A model generated the notes under the pieces. That model ran no database searches, was not told the origin of the DNA, and worked only from the letters and a program-made list of their open reading frames with translations. DNA of 6,911 nt from assembly GCA_019313025.1 (NCBI GenBank), contig JAFDCA010000593.1, forward strand, positions 1 through 6,911, written 5' to 3'. The stretch comes from Deltaproteobacteria bacterium. Lineage in GTDB: Bacteria > Desulfobacterota > Desulfobacteria > Desulfobacterales > UBA11574. Shown here piece after piece: positions 1 through 5,672 of the stretch (position 1 is the first letter of the stretch; every line of letters starts with the position of its first letter). Made by a program: the position numbers and the translations under genes.

Positions 1-179
1 ATGGTGACGTGATTGTCATCGATATTCCGGCCAAAACATTGACCCTCAAAGTACCGGACAGCGAGATTCAGGACCGTTTGTCCAAATGGTCTCCTCCGTC
101 GCCCAAAATAACTCACGGATACATGGCCCGGTATGCAAAAATGGTGTCGTCTGCCAGCAAGGGAGCGGTGGTTAAATAA
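1..179 (+). CDS. ilvD: dihydroxy-acid dehydratase, C-terminal end (5' truncated)
   Basis: The frame beginning at base 3 reads 58 codons to the TAA at 177-179; the rest of the gene lies before the window. The family enzyme is an Fe-S protein of the cytosol that dehydrates 2,3-dihydroxy-isovalerate and 2,3-dihydroxy-3-methylvalerate to the 2-oxo acids, the step after IlvC. The visible part begins GDVIVIDIP, the beta-strand segment of the C-terminal barrel domain. It ends with the family signature GYMARYAKMVSSASKGAV, matching the usual GYLxRYxxxVSSAxxGAV tail of IlvD, so the natural C-terminus is complete. The Fe-S ligands and active-site residues are upstream and cannot be judged. The related Edd (phosphogluconate dehydratase) has a different tail, so IlvD is the better call. 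ilvB follows after 55 bp on the same strand, consistent with one transcription unit. Confidence 0.95.
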   Translation, partial: GDVIVIDIPAKTLTLKVPDSEIQDRLSKWSPPSPKITHGYMARYAKMVSSASKGAVVK

Positions 180-192
180 AGAGGCTCTTTAT
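176..192. other. 17-nt perfect dyad over the ilvD stop codon
   Basis: ATAAAGAG and CTCTTTAT face each other around a single central G. The left arm contains the ilvD TAA stop. As RNA it could form only about seven mostly A-U pairs with a three-base loop, and no T-run follows, so it is not a convincing terminator. It might be a protein-binding palindrome in the ilvD-ilvB gap, or chance. The symmetry is seen directly; any function is speculative. Confidence 0.3.
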
Positions 193-234
193 GGCAGATA
201 ATTAACGTTTAATATAAAAAAGGAAGGAAGACAC

Positions 235-1920
235 ATGAAACTCACAGGCGCGCAAATTATGATGAAAGTTTTACAGGAGGAAGGAGTTGACACGATTTTC
301 GGATATCCGGGTGGAGCTGTCATCGATATTTTCGATGAACTCGAAAAAACAAAAATCCGGCACATCCTTGTCCGTCAGGAGGCATGTGCCGTACATGCGG
401 CCGACGGGTATGCCCGGGCCGGTAGCCGTGTTGGCGTCTGTCTGGTAACATCAGGACCGGGCGCGACCAATACGGTGAGTGGCATTGCATCTGCCTATAT
501 GGATTCCATACCTGTGGTCATATTTACCGGCCAGGTGCCCACACACCTGATCGGCAATGATGCCTTTCAGGAAGTCGACACCGTGGGGATTACCCGGCCG
601 TGCACCAAACACAACTATCTGGTCAAACGCACCGAAGATCTTGCCAGAATTATCAAGGAAGCATTTTTAATTGCCAGAACCGGCCGTCCTGGGCCTGTTT
701 TAGTGGATATCCCGAAGAATGTTTCCGTCAATGCCATAGAGTACAAACCTCCCCAAAAAATAGAACTGAAATCTTACAACCCGACATACACTCCCAACGT
801 TAAACAGCTTCACAAAGTTGTGTCGCTGATCAAGGCTGCCCAAAAGCCGATGATTTTTGCCGGAGGCGGTGTCATTCTTTCAGGAGCTGCCAAAGAACTG
901 ACGGAACTCGCCCATAAAACCCGAATCCCGGTTACCACGTCTTTGATGGGCCTCGGGGGATTTCCGGGAACAGATCCCTTGTGGCTGGGCATGATAGGTA
1001 TGCACGGCACGTATCGGGCCAATATGTGCACCGGTGAGTCCGACCTTCTGATCGGTATCGGCGTCCGGTTCGACGACCGTGTTACCGGTAAAACCGATGT
1101 ATTTGCCTCCAAAGCCAAAATTGTGCATATCGACATTGATCCCACATCCATACGTAAAAATATCCCGGTTACAGCCCCGGTTGTCGGAGACTGTAAAATC
1201 ACGCTTTCCAAACTGAACAAACTGCTGGATAAGGAAGATCTTGGAGATTTGAAGAAAAAACGAAAAAAATGGTTGGATCAGATCCAGCGCTGGAAAGACA
1301 CACAGCCCCTGGCCTATAAACAGACGGACGTTATCAAGCCCCAATATGTCGTGGAAAAACTGTACGAGTTGACCAAAGGACAAGCCATCATCACCACCGA
1401 AGTGGGGCAGAACCAAATGTGGGCAGCTCAATATTATCACTATGACAAACCCAACCATTTTATTACTTCAGGGGGCCTCGGATGTATGGGATTCGGTCTG
1501 CCGGCTGCAATCGGTGCACAACTCGCCTGCCCGGATAAGCTTGTGGTGGATGTTGCCGGCGACGGCAGTATCCAGATGAATATCCAGGAAATGGCCACAG
1601 CGGTGCAATGCGGTCTTCCCGTAAAAATAGTGATTCTTAACAACGGCTATCTCGGTATGGTCAGGCAGTGGCAGCAACTTTTTTTCGATAAGCGTTATGC
1701 TGCTACGTGTCTTGATTTCGCACCTGATTTTGTAAAACTGGCAGAAGCTTACGGGGCCGAAGGTCTAAGAGCCACAAAGCCCGAAGAAGTGGAGGCGATT
1801 TTGAAAAAAGGCCTGGCGTCCAAAAAACCGGTGATCATGGATTTTCAGGTGGAAAAGGAAGAATGCGTTTATCCGATGGTTCCTGCCGGAGCCCCGGTTA
1901 CCGAAATGCTTCTGGTGTAA
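235..1920 (+). CDS. ilvB: acetolactate (acetohydroxyacid) synthase, large catalytic subunit
   Basis: This 561-residue ThDP-dependent enzyme condenses two pyruvates to 2-acetolactate, or pyruvate with 2-oxobutyrate to 2-aceto-2-hydroxybutyrate. It is the first common step of valine, leucine and isoleucine synthesis. The length is normal for biosynthetic AHAS. The N-terminal ThDP-binding (PYR) domain spans about 1-165, with the catalytic glutamate E49 in RQEA and SGPGATN at 73-79. The central FAD-type domain (about 190-325) has VRFDDR at 277-282. The C-terminal PP domain carries the ThDP/Mg motif from GDGS (442-445) to NN (469-470), with D443 and N470 as expected metal ligands. W479 in MVRQWQ matches the tryptophan lining the herbicide site of AHAS, and the terminal [12 protein letters not shown] is typical. 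These features favour the FAD-containing anabolic enzyme over catabolic AlsS. The start is set by an AGGAAGGAAG ribosome site at 221-230. ilvN follows 63 bp downstream. Confidence 0.97.
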   Translation: MKLTGAQIMMKVLQEEGVDTIFGYPGGAVIDIFDELEKTKIRHILVRQEACAVHAADGYARAGSRVGVCLVTSGPGATNTVSGIASAYMDSIPVVIFTGQVPTHLIGNDAFQEVDTVGITRPCTKHNYLVKRTEDLARIIKEAFLIARTGRPGPVLVDIPKNVSVNAIEYKPPQKIELKSYNPTYTPNVKQLHKVVSLIKAAQKPMIFAGGGVILSGAAKELTELAHKTRIPVTTSLMGLGGFPGTDPLWLGMIGMHGTYRANMCTGESDLLIGIGVRFDDRVTGKTDVFASKAKIVHIDIDPTSIRKNIPVTAPVVGDCKITLSKLNKLLDKEDLGDLKKKRKKWLDQIQRWKDTQPLAYKQTDVIKPQYVVEKLYELTKGQAIITTEVGQNQMWAAQYYHYDKPNHFITSGGLGCMGFGLPAAIGAQLACPDKLVVDVAGDGSIQMNIQEMATAVQCGLPVKIVILNNGYLGMVRQWQQLFFDKRYAATCLDFAPDFVKLAEAYGAEGLRATKPEEVEAILKKGLASKKPVIMDFQVEKEECVYPMVPAGAPVTEMLLV

Positions 1921-1954
1921 GTTCGTTGTCAAAACACCTGTTTAAAAACCGTCA

Positions 1955-1966
1955 ACCCTGTTTTTT
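1955..1966 (+). repeat. 12-nt ACCCTGTTTTTT motif, copy 1 (ilvN leader)
   Basis: The exact string ACCCTGTTTTTT lies in the ilvB-ilvN gap and recurs at 2528-2539 in the ilvN-ilvC gap. A shorter CTGTTT also occurs 20 bp upstream, at 1938-1943. The motif ends 17 bases before the ilvN start and just before the AAGGA ribosome site at 1971-1975. It might be a pyrimidine-rich translation enhancer or pause site, or simply low-complexity sequence. The repetition is directly visible; the function is not known. Confidence 0.35.
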
Positions 1967-1983
1967 TTAAAAGGATATGAACC

Positions 1984-2472
1984 ATGGCAGAAGAAAAACA
2001 TATACTTTCGATTCTAGTGGATAATGAACCCGGTGTTCTCTCAAGAATTTCAGGATTGTTCAGTGGCCGGGGATTTAACATTGAAAGCCTGTGCGTTGCC
2101 GAAACCATGGACCCCCTAGTATCGAGGGTAACACTGGTCACCACAGGAGAACCGCCGATTATCGAACAGATCGAGAAACAACTGAACAAGCTCATCAATG
2201 TCATCAAGGTTCACGATCTGACCGGAAAGGAATATGTCCAGAGGGAAATGGCCCTGATAAAGGTGGTCGCCAAGCCGGAACATCGTGCCGAAATATTAAG
2301 AACCGTGGACATTTTCAGGTGCAAGGTGGTTGACGTGGGCCCGGACCATTACACCATTGAAGTCACCGGCGATGAAGGAAAGTTGAGAGCGCTTTTAAAC
2401 CTTTTAAAACCCATCGGCATAAAGGAAATCGCCAGAACAGGAATTATTGCCCTTTTCAGAAATTCGAAATAA
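1984..2472 (+). CDS. ilvN: acetolactate synthase, small regulatory subunit
   Basis: This 162-residue partner of IlvB activates the catalytic subunit and confers feedback inhibition by valine; in some bacteria the gene is called ilvH. The N-terminal ACT domain (about 6-78) has the signature NEPGVLSRISGLFSGRGFN (14-32). N14, G17 and N32 occupy the positions that bind valine in the E. coli IlvH structure, so valine sensitivity is likely by inference. The C-terminal ALS small-subunit domain (about 85-158) has REMALIKV (87-94) and ends RTGIIALFRNSK. The length matches the standard single-ACT form; the double-ACT plant type is excluded. The ATG at 1984 follows AAGGA at 1971-1975 with 8-nt spacing. 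An ATG at 1977 is out of frame. It sits between ilvB and ilvC in the conserved ilvBNC order. Confidence 0.96.
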   Translation: MAEEKHILSILVDNEPGVLSRISGLFSGRGFNIESLCVAETMDPLVSRVTLVTTGEPPIIEQIEKQLNKLINVIKVHDLTGKEYVQREMALIKVVAKPEHRAEILRTVDIFRCKVVDVGPDHYTIEVTGDEGKLRALLNLLKPIGIKEIARTGIIALFRNSK

Positions 2473-2527
2473 TTGCTTTTTCATGGAATCCAAGCTATAT
2501 GGCATAAAATTTGAATGTTTTTATTTC

Positions 2528-2539
2528 ACCCTGTTTTTT
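2528..2539 (+). repeat. 12-nt ACCCTGTTTTTT motif, copy 2 (ilvC leader)
   Basis: This is the second exact copy of the motif at 1955-1966. It is followed 15 bp later by another CTGTTTTTTT (2546-2555). It lies upstream of the ilvC ribosome site and inside the 5' extension of the longer ilvC reading frame, which supports that extension being untranslated leader. The role is unknown. Confidence 0.35.
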
Positions 2540-2564
2540 CAGATACTGTTTTTTTACACCCATT

Positions 2565-2571
2565 GAAGGAG
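2565..2571 (+). promoter_or_regulatory. ribosome binding site that fixes the ilvC start
   Basis: GAAGGAG lies 6 nt before the ATG at 2578. The reading frame stays open back to an initiator-type TTG at 2515, but no comparable purine-rich site precedes that codon. The extra 21 residues would be encoded by a T-rich leader and would precede the MAKINFGG start expected for this family. The internal ATG is therefore preferred. Confidence 0.8.
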
Positions 2572-2577
2572 AACGAC

Positions 2578-3624
2578 ATGGCCAAAATTAATTTCGGCGG
2601 AATAGAAGAAGAAGTGATTACATCAGAAGAATTTTCTCTGCAAAAAGCCAGGGAGGTTTTAAAAGATGAAATCGTTGCCGTTTTGGGCTACGGGGTTCAG
2701 GGGCCGGGGCAGGCCTTAAATATGAAAGATAACGGAATCAATGTCATTGTCGGCCAGCGTGAAAAGAGCAAATCCTGGGATCGTGCCGTTGAAGACGGCT
2801 TTGTTCCCGGAGAAACCCTTTTTCCAATTGAAGCGGCGGCCCGCAAGGGAACCGTCATCCAATATCTGCTGTCAGACGCCGGTCAGGTTGCGGTCTGGCC
2901 TCGCATAAAAAAATGTCTTGATGAAGGAAACGCCCTTTACTTCTCACACGGCTTCTCCATCGTCTATAAGGATCAAACCGGTATTGTACCCCCGGACAAC
3001 GTCGATGTCGTCCTGGTGGCCCCAAAAGGATCGGGTCGAACCGTCAGAACCAACTTTCTGGACGGCAGCGGCATCAATTCGAGTTTTGCAATTCATCAGA
3101 ACTTTACCGGTCGCGCCAAAGAAAGAACGCTGGCATTGGGAATCGCCATCGGTTCCGGCTATTTGTTTCCCACAACATTTGAAAACGAGGTTTATAGCGA
3201 TCTTACCGGCGAACGCGGTGTTCTCATGGGATGTCTGGCCGGTGTAATGGAAGCCCAGTACAATGTTCTTCGAAAACATGGGCACACACCCAGCGAAGCT
3301 TTTAATGAGACCGTAGAGGAACTCACCCAGAGTCTGATACGCCTTGTGGCGCAAAATGGAATGGACTGGATGTATGCGAACTGCAGTACCACCGCCCAGC
3401 GTGGTGCCCTGGACTGGAAACCGAAGTTTCGTGATGCCGTGGCCCCTCTTTTTGACGAATTATACGAAAGGGTTGTGTCCGGTGTTGAAACCAAAAGGGT
3501 TCTGGAAGCCAACAGCGCACCCGACTACCGGGAAAAGCTGCAAAAAGAACTCGACGTACTTAAAAATTCCGAGATGTGGCGGGCCGGATCCGCGGTAAGG
3601 TCACTAAGGCCGGAAAACCGATAG
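2578..3624 (+). CDS. ilvC: ketol-acid reductoisomerase (Bacteroides/fungal-like short form)
   Basis: This 348-residue enzyme performs the Mg-dependent alkyl shift and NAD(P)H reduction that converts acetolactate or acetohydroxybutyrate to the 2,3-dihydroxy acids. The Rossmann fingerprint is GYGVQGPGQA (37-46). The cofactor loop GQREKSKSWDRA (59-70) has basic and Ser residues suited to NADPH phosphate binding, which is an inference. Expected catalytic residues are present: H124 in SHGF, K150 in APKGSG, the metal ligands D208 and E212 in DLTGERG, E244 and E248 in NETVEEL, and S270 in CSTTAQRG. The size is near the class I form, with one knotted helical domain, rather than the roughly 490-residue class II. 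The overall wording (GYGVQGPGQALN, NGMDWMYANCSTTAQRGALDW, C-terminal RSLRPENR) recalls the Bacteroidetes and yeast Ilv5 branch more than the common proteobacterial class I enzyme. The start was moved from 2515 to 2578 on the ribosome site. Confidence 0.96.
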   Translation: MAKINFGGIEEEVITSEEFSLQKAREVLKDEIVAVLGYGVQGPGQALNMKDNGINVIVGQREKSKSWDRAVEDGFVPGETLFPIEAAARKGTVIQYLLSDAGQVAVWPRIKKCLDEGNALYFSHGFSIVYKDQTGIVPPDNVDVVLVAPKGSGRTVRTNFLDGSGINSSFAIHQNFTGRAKERTLALGIAIGSGYLFPTTFENEVYSDLTGERGVLMGCLAGVMEAQYNVLRKHGHTPSEAFNETVEELTQSLIRLVAQNGMDWMYANCSTTAQRGALDWKPKFRDAVAPLFDELYERVVSGVETKRVLEANSAPDYREKLQKELDVLKNSEMWRAGSAVRSLRPENR

Positions 3625-3631
3625 CCCTAAC

Positions 3632-3670
3632 TTTTCATGAAAAATTTATCCGGGTGTTCATTTGAAAAAT
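3632..3670. promoter_or_regulatory. paired TTCA-TGAA palindromes upstream of cimA (candidate operator)
   Basis: TTTTCATGAAAA at 3632-3643 is a perfect 12-bp palindrome just after the ilvC stop. A related site, TTCATTTGAA, lies at 3657-3666; both are followed by AAAAT. Their centres are 24 bp apart, close to two or so helical turns, which would suit cooperative binding of a dimeric regulator. The palindromes are seen directly. The operator role is inference, and A/T richness raises the chance of coincidence. No clear -35/-10 pair could be placed around them. Confidence 0.25.
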
Positions 3671-3678
3671 AAATCAAT

Positions 3679-3707
3679 ACTATTCTCATAAAAATAGTTT
3701 TTTGAGA
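3679..3707 (+). terminator. two overlapping A/T-rich hairpins before cimA (weak terminator or attenuator-like)
   Basis: Hairpin A pairs ACTATT (3679-3684) with AATAGT (3693-3698) and runs into a six-T stretch ending at 3703, the layout of an intrinsic terminator with a very weak stem. Hairpin B pairs TCTCA (3684-3688) and AAAAA (3690-3694) with TTTTT (3698-3702) and TGAGA (3703-3707), with one bulged T and a TAG loop. A and B share bases and cannot coexist. The stems are almost all A-U, so stability is doubtful. The cimA ribosome site (3719-3723) lies outside both. Confidence 0.25.
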
Positions 3708-3730
3708 GAAGAAGAATTAGGAGATGACAT

Positions 3731-5335
3731 ATGGAACAGATCGTACTTTATGACACGACCTTGCGGGATGGAACCCAAGGAGAAAACATCAGTTTCAGTG
3801 CCAAAGAAAAAATTCAGATTGCAAAAAGACTGGATGATTTCGGCATACATTACGTCGAAGGTGGTTGGCCGGGTTCCAATCCCAGGGATATGGAATTTTT
3901 CGATCTGGCCCAGAAGAAAAAATTTAATACTGCGCGTATAACGGCCTTCGGCTCAACACGAAAACCCCGGATCGACCCTTCAGATGATCCGAATTTAAAG
4001 GCACTGCTTAAAGCCAAAACCCCTTCAGTGACCATATTTGGAAAAACATGGGATCTGCATGTCGAGAAGGTCATGAGCAATACCCTCGAAGAAAACCTGG
4101 CCATGATCACCGATTCGGTGGAATATTTGAAAAACGGCGACCGTGAGGTGATTTATGATGCCGAACACTTTTTTGACGGGTACAAAGCAAATTCGGCTTA
4201 TGCCTTAAAAACACTCATGGCCGCCATCGATGCCGGTGCGGCGTACATCGTGCTGTGTGACACCAACGGCGGAACCCTTCCCGTTGAAATCAAATCGATT
4301 ATGGATGAGATCCAAAAAACCTTTCGGGAAAAATACGCTTCAAAAGAGAATTCGCTTCCATTTAAGCTCGGAATACATACCCACAATGACAGCAATCTGG
4401 CTGTTGCCAACTCTATTGAAGCCGTCCAATCCGGTGCGGTGATGGTCCAGGGAACCGTCAACGGATATGGAGAAAGATGCGGGAATGCCGACCTGACCTC
4501 GATCATACCGATTCTCCAATTAAAAATGAATCGCCCGTGTGTCTCCCCGGAAAATATGGCAAAACTGAGATTGCTCTCAAGGTTTGTCAGTGAAACCGCC
4601 AACATGATTCCTCTAAATAGCCGTCCATTCGTGGGTGAAAGCGCGTTTGCACACAAAGGGGGGATTCATGTCAGCGCCATCATGAAAGTATCAAAGGCAT
4701 ACGAACATATGGATCCCGAACTTGTGGGAAATCGGCGTCGTGTGCTGGTATCGGATCTTTCGGGAAAAAGCAATATCGAATACAAAGCCAAAGAACTTGG
4801 GATCGAGCTTGGGGCCAACGGAAATGACAGCCGTAAGATTGTTACAGAAATTAAAAAGATGGAACAGGATGGATACCAGTTTGACACCGCCGACGGCTCA
4901 TTTAAAATCCTGCTCGAAAAATTTACCGATCAGTTTCAGCCGCTTTTTGAACTAAAATCCTTTCGGGTCAGCATCGAAAAAAATGAGGATCACCCCTGTT
5001 CAGCCCATGCCACCATCAAAATCTCGGTGGGTGGCAAAGATGAAATCACCGCTGCCGAAGGAGATGGTCCGGTCAGTGCCCTGGACAACGCCCTTCGCAA
5101 GGCGCTTGATAAATTTTATCCGGATCTGGATGCCATGCGTCTAATCGATTTTAAAGTCCGGGTCATCGACGGACGCAAAGGAACTGCGGCCAGGGTGCGG
5201 GTCTTTATTGAGTCAAGGGATCATGATCATATCTGGAGTACCATCGGTGTTTCCGAAGATATCATTGAAGCCAGCTGGCAGGCACTGGCCGACAGTTTCC
5301 AGTATAAGCTCGCAATGCTAAATGATAAAAAGTAA
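3731..5335 (+). CDS. cimA: (R)-citramalate synthase
   Basis: This 534-residue enzyme condenses pyruvate with acetyl-CoA to (R)-citramalate. LeuCD- and LeuB-type enzymes then yield 2-oxobutyrate for isoleucine without threonine deaminase. The N-terminal HMGL-like TIM barrel (about 1-285) has YDTTLRDGTQGE (7-18) with catalytic R12 and metal ligand D13. HTHND (216-220) supplies the metal histidines H216 and H218, and GERCGNAD (247-254) contains N252. YDAEHFFDGYK (142-152) and YVEGGWPGSNP (41-51) are characteristic of this citramalate synthase family and differ from LeuA, NifV and methylthioalkylmalate synthases. The linker region has the GGIHVSAIMK signature (310-319). The C-terminal LeuA-type dimer/allosteric domain (about 400-528) is complete, implying isoleucine feedback by family knowledge. 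AGGAG at 3719-3723 places the start, 7 nt before the ATG. It sits 106 bp after ilvC and shares the barrel fold with the next gene, leuA. Confidence 0.95.
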   Translation: MEQIVLYDTTLRDGTQGENISFSAKEKIQIAKRLDDFGIHYVEGGWPGSNPRDMEFFDLAQKKKFNTARITAFGSTRKPRIDPSDDPNLKALLKAKTPSVTIFGKTWDLHVEKVMSNTLEENLAMITDSVEYLKNGDREVIYDAEHFFDGYKANSAYALKTLMAAIDAGAAYIVLCDTNGGTLPVEIKSIMDEIQKTFREKYASKENSLPFKLGIHTHNDSNLAVANSIEAVQSGAVMVQGTVNGYGERCGNADLTSIIPILQLKMNRPCVSPENMAKLRLLSRFVSETANMIPLNSRPFVGESAFAHKGGIHVSAIMKVSKAYEHMDPELVGNRRRVLVSDLSGKSNIEYKAKELGIELGANGNDSRKIVTEIKKMEQDGYQFDTADGSFKILLEKFTDQFQPLFELKSFRVSIEKNEDHPCSAHATIKISVGGKDEITAAEGDGPVSALDNALRKALDKFYPDLDAMRLIDFKVRVIDGRKGTAARVRVFIESRDHDHIWSTIGVSEDIIEASWQALADSFQYKLAMLNDKK

Positions 5336-5391
5336 AACCTATTAGGATGGAAATGAATAGAATTTGCAGAAGCTATCTCAAACATAGGATT

Positions 5392-5495
5392 TTGGTTCAA
5401 GGTCTCCCGCCGAGGGCGGCGGGACAAGAACGCGGGGCCGAGGTTCAACCCACAGGCATACTCAAGTATTCGGAGGAGTTGAAACGAGGAACCAA
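5392..5495. other. GC-rich multi-hairpin element (candidate dispersed repeat or structured RNA)
   Basis: TTGGTTC (5392-5398) and GAACCAA (5489-5495) are exact complements that could close a domain of about 104 nt. Inside, TCCCGCCG (5405-5412) pairs perfectly with CGGCGGGA (5417-5424) around an AGGG loop. TTCAAC (5444-5449) pairs with GTTGAA (5478-5483), enclosing ATAC/GTAT (5458-5461 and 5466-5469) around TCAA. GGTTCAA is directly repeated at 5394-5400 and 5442-5448. Bases 5401-5450 contain 37 G/C of 50, well above the flanking genes. This composition jump and the nested symmetry suggest an inserted palindromic repeat (REP or MITE-like) or a non-coding RNA. The strand is not determined, no target-site duplication was found, and no second copy is in the window. 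Confidence 0.4.
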
Positions 5496-5505
5496 CACAG
5501 AGATT

Positions 5506-5523
5506 GGGCCAAAAGGCTTTTTT
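5506..5523 (+). terminator. weak terminator-like hairpin with T-run
   Basis: GCC (5508-5510) pairs with GGC (5515-5517) across an AAAA loop, extendable by two G-U pairs from G5506-G5507, and is followed by TTTTTT (5518-5523). The stem is short, so efficiency as an intrinsic terminator is doubtful. It could end the cimA transcript or an RNA arising from the GC-rich block immediately upstream. Confidence 0.25.
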
Positions 5524-5556
5524 GAGATAGCTGCTAATAAAAGAGAGGGACTTAAT

Positions 5557-5590
5557 GCCGCGGGACATTTTTCTTATCCTGTCCTGCGGC
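5557..5590 (+). promoter_or_regulatory. strong hairpin in the leuA leader
   Basis: GCCGCGGGACA (5557-5567) pairs with TGTCCTGCGGC (5580-5590) over 11 bp, with one G-U pair and a 12-nt T-rich loop. No T-run follows the 3' arm, so it is not a standard intrinsic terminator. The 3' side includes TCCTGTCCTG (5577-5586), two tandem complements of the CAGGA of the leuA ribosome site (5660-5664). The hairpin could therefore compete with ribosome-site masking. The pairing is seen directly; the switching idea is inference. A dimeric-protein site or part of a repeat are alternatives. Confidence 0.45.
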
Positions 5591-5672
5591 TCATGCTCGT
5601 TCACGTTTTGCCCTTTGTTTAAAAGACGGAAAAAATATCATTAACTGAATATCCACGAACAGGAGCGAAATC

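Larger units (their letters stand above)
5336..5672. other. 337-bp cimA-leuA intergenic region, structured and without a convincing gene
   Basis: This is the longest gap in the window, three times the others. It holds a GC-rich multi-stem block (5392-5495), a weak hairpin with a six-T run (5506-5523), a strong 11-bp hairpin (5557-5590) and the leuA ribosome site AGGAG (5661-5665). A 91-codon frame (5347-5622) crosses the hairpins but reads as non-protein-like, with no well-placed ribosome site for its first ATG. A 29-codon frame at 5555-5644 has a purine-rich AGAGGG 5 nt upstream and is treated as a leader candidate only. No T-box UGGN motif, tRNA or recognisable promoter was found. Confidence 0.6.

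Noticed and set aside
810..1458. Minus-strand frames inside ilvB, and similar ones inside ilvC, cimA and leuA
   Set aside because: They run antisense to strongly conserved catalytic regions, have no ribosome sites and no recognisable protein content.
1932..1968. Terminator between ilvB and ilvN
   Set aside because: AAACA-CC-TGTTT has a two-base centre, and AAAAAC/GTTTTT is a weak A/T stem with a ten-base loop. Neither is a credible intrinsic terminator, and ilvBN are normally co-transcribed.
2473..2510. Promoter for ilvC (TTGCTT, 17 bp, TATATG; or TAAAAT)
   Set aside because: The first pair matches consensus weakly at both boxes, and the better TAAAAT lacks a -35 box at proper distance. This is not enough to annotate.
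2515..2577. N-terminal extension of ilvC from the TTG at 2515
   Set aside because: There is no ribosome site for it, the leader is T-rich, and GAAGGAG 6 nt before the ATG at 2578 together with the family-typical MAKINFGG start favours the shorter form.
5436..5456. tRNA T-arm-like GGTTCAA sequence
   Set aside because: The bases around GGTTCAA do not form a 5-bp T-stem with a 7-nt loop, and no acceptor, D or anticodon arms are positioned around it.
5478..5485. GTTGAAAC resembling the end of a CRISPR repeat
   Set aside because: It occurs once only, with no regularly spaced repeats or spacers.
5541..5566. T-box riboswitch antiterminator (AGGG then CCGCGG)
   Set aside because: AGGG at 5546 and GCCGCGG at 5557 recall the T-box ends, but the essential UGGN bulge between them is absent and no stem I with a specifier loop was found.
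5227..5604. 125-codon minus-strand frame overlapping the cimA end
   Set aside because: It is antisense to the conserved cimA C-terminus and to the hairpin block. The mirrored palindromes keep it open; there is no ribosome site and no recognisable protein.
5347..5622. 91-codon + strand frame in the cimA-leuA gap as a gene
   Set aside because: It crosses the GC-rich palindromes and the 11-bp hairpin, its first ATG lacks a properly spaced ribosome site, and the product shows no domain, repeat or signal. It is better explained as an accidental open frame over structured DNA.
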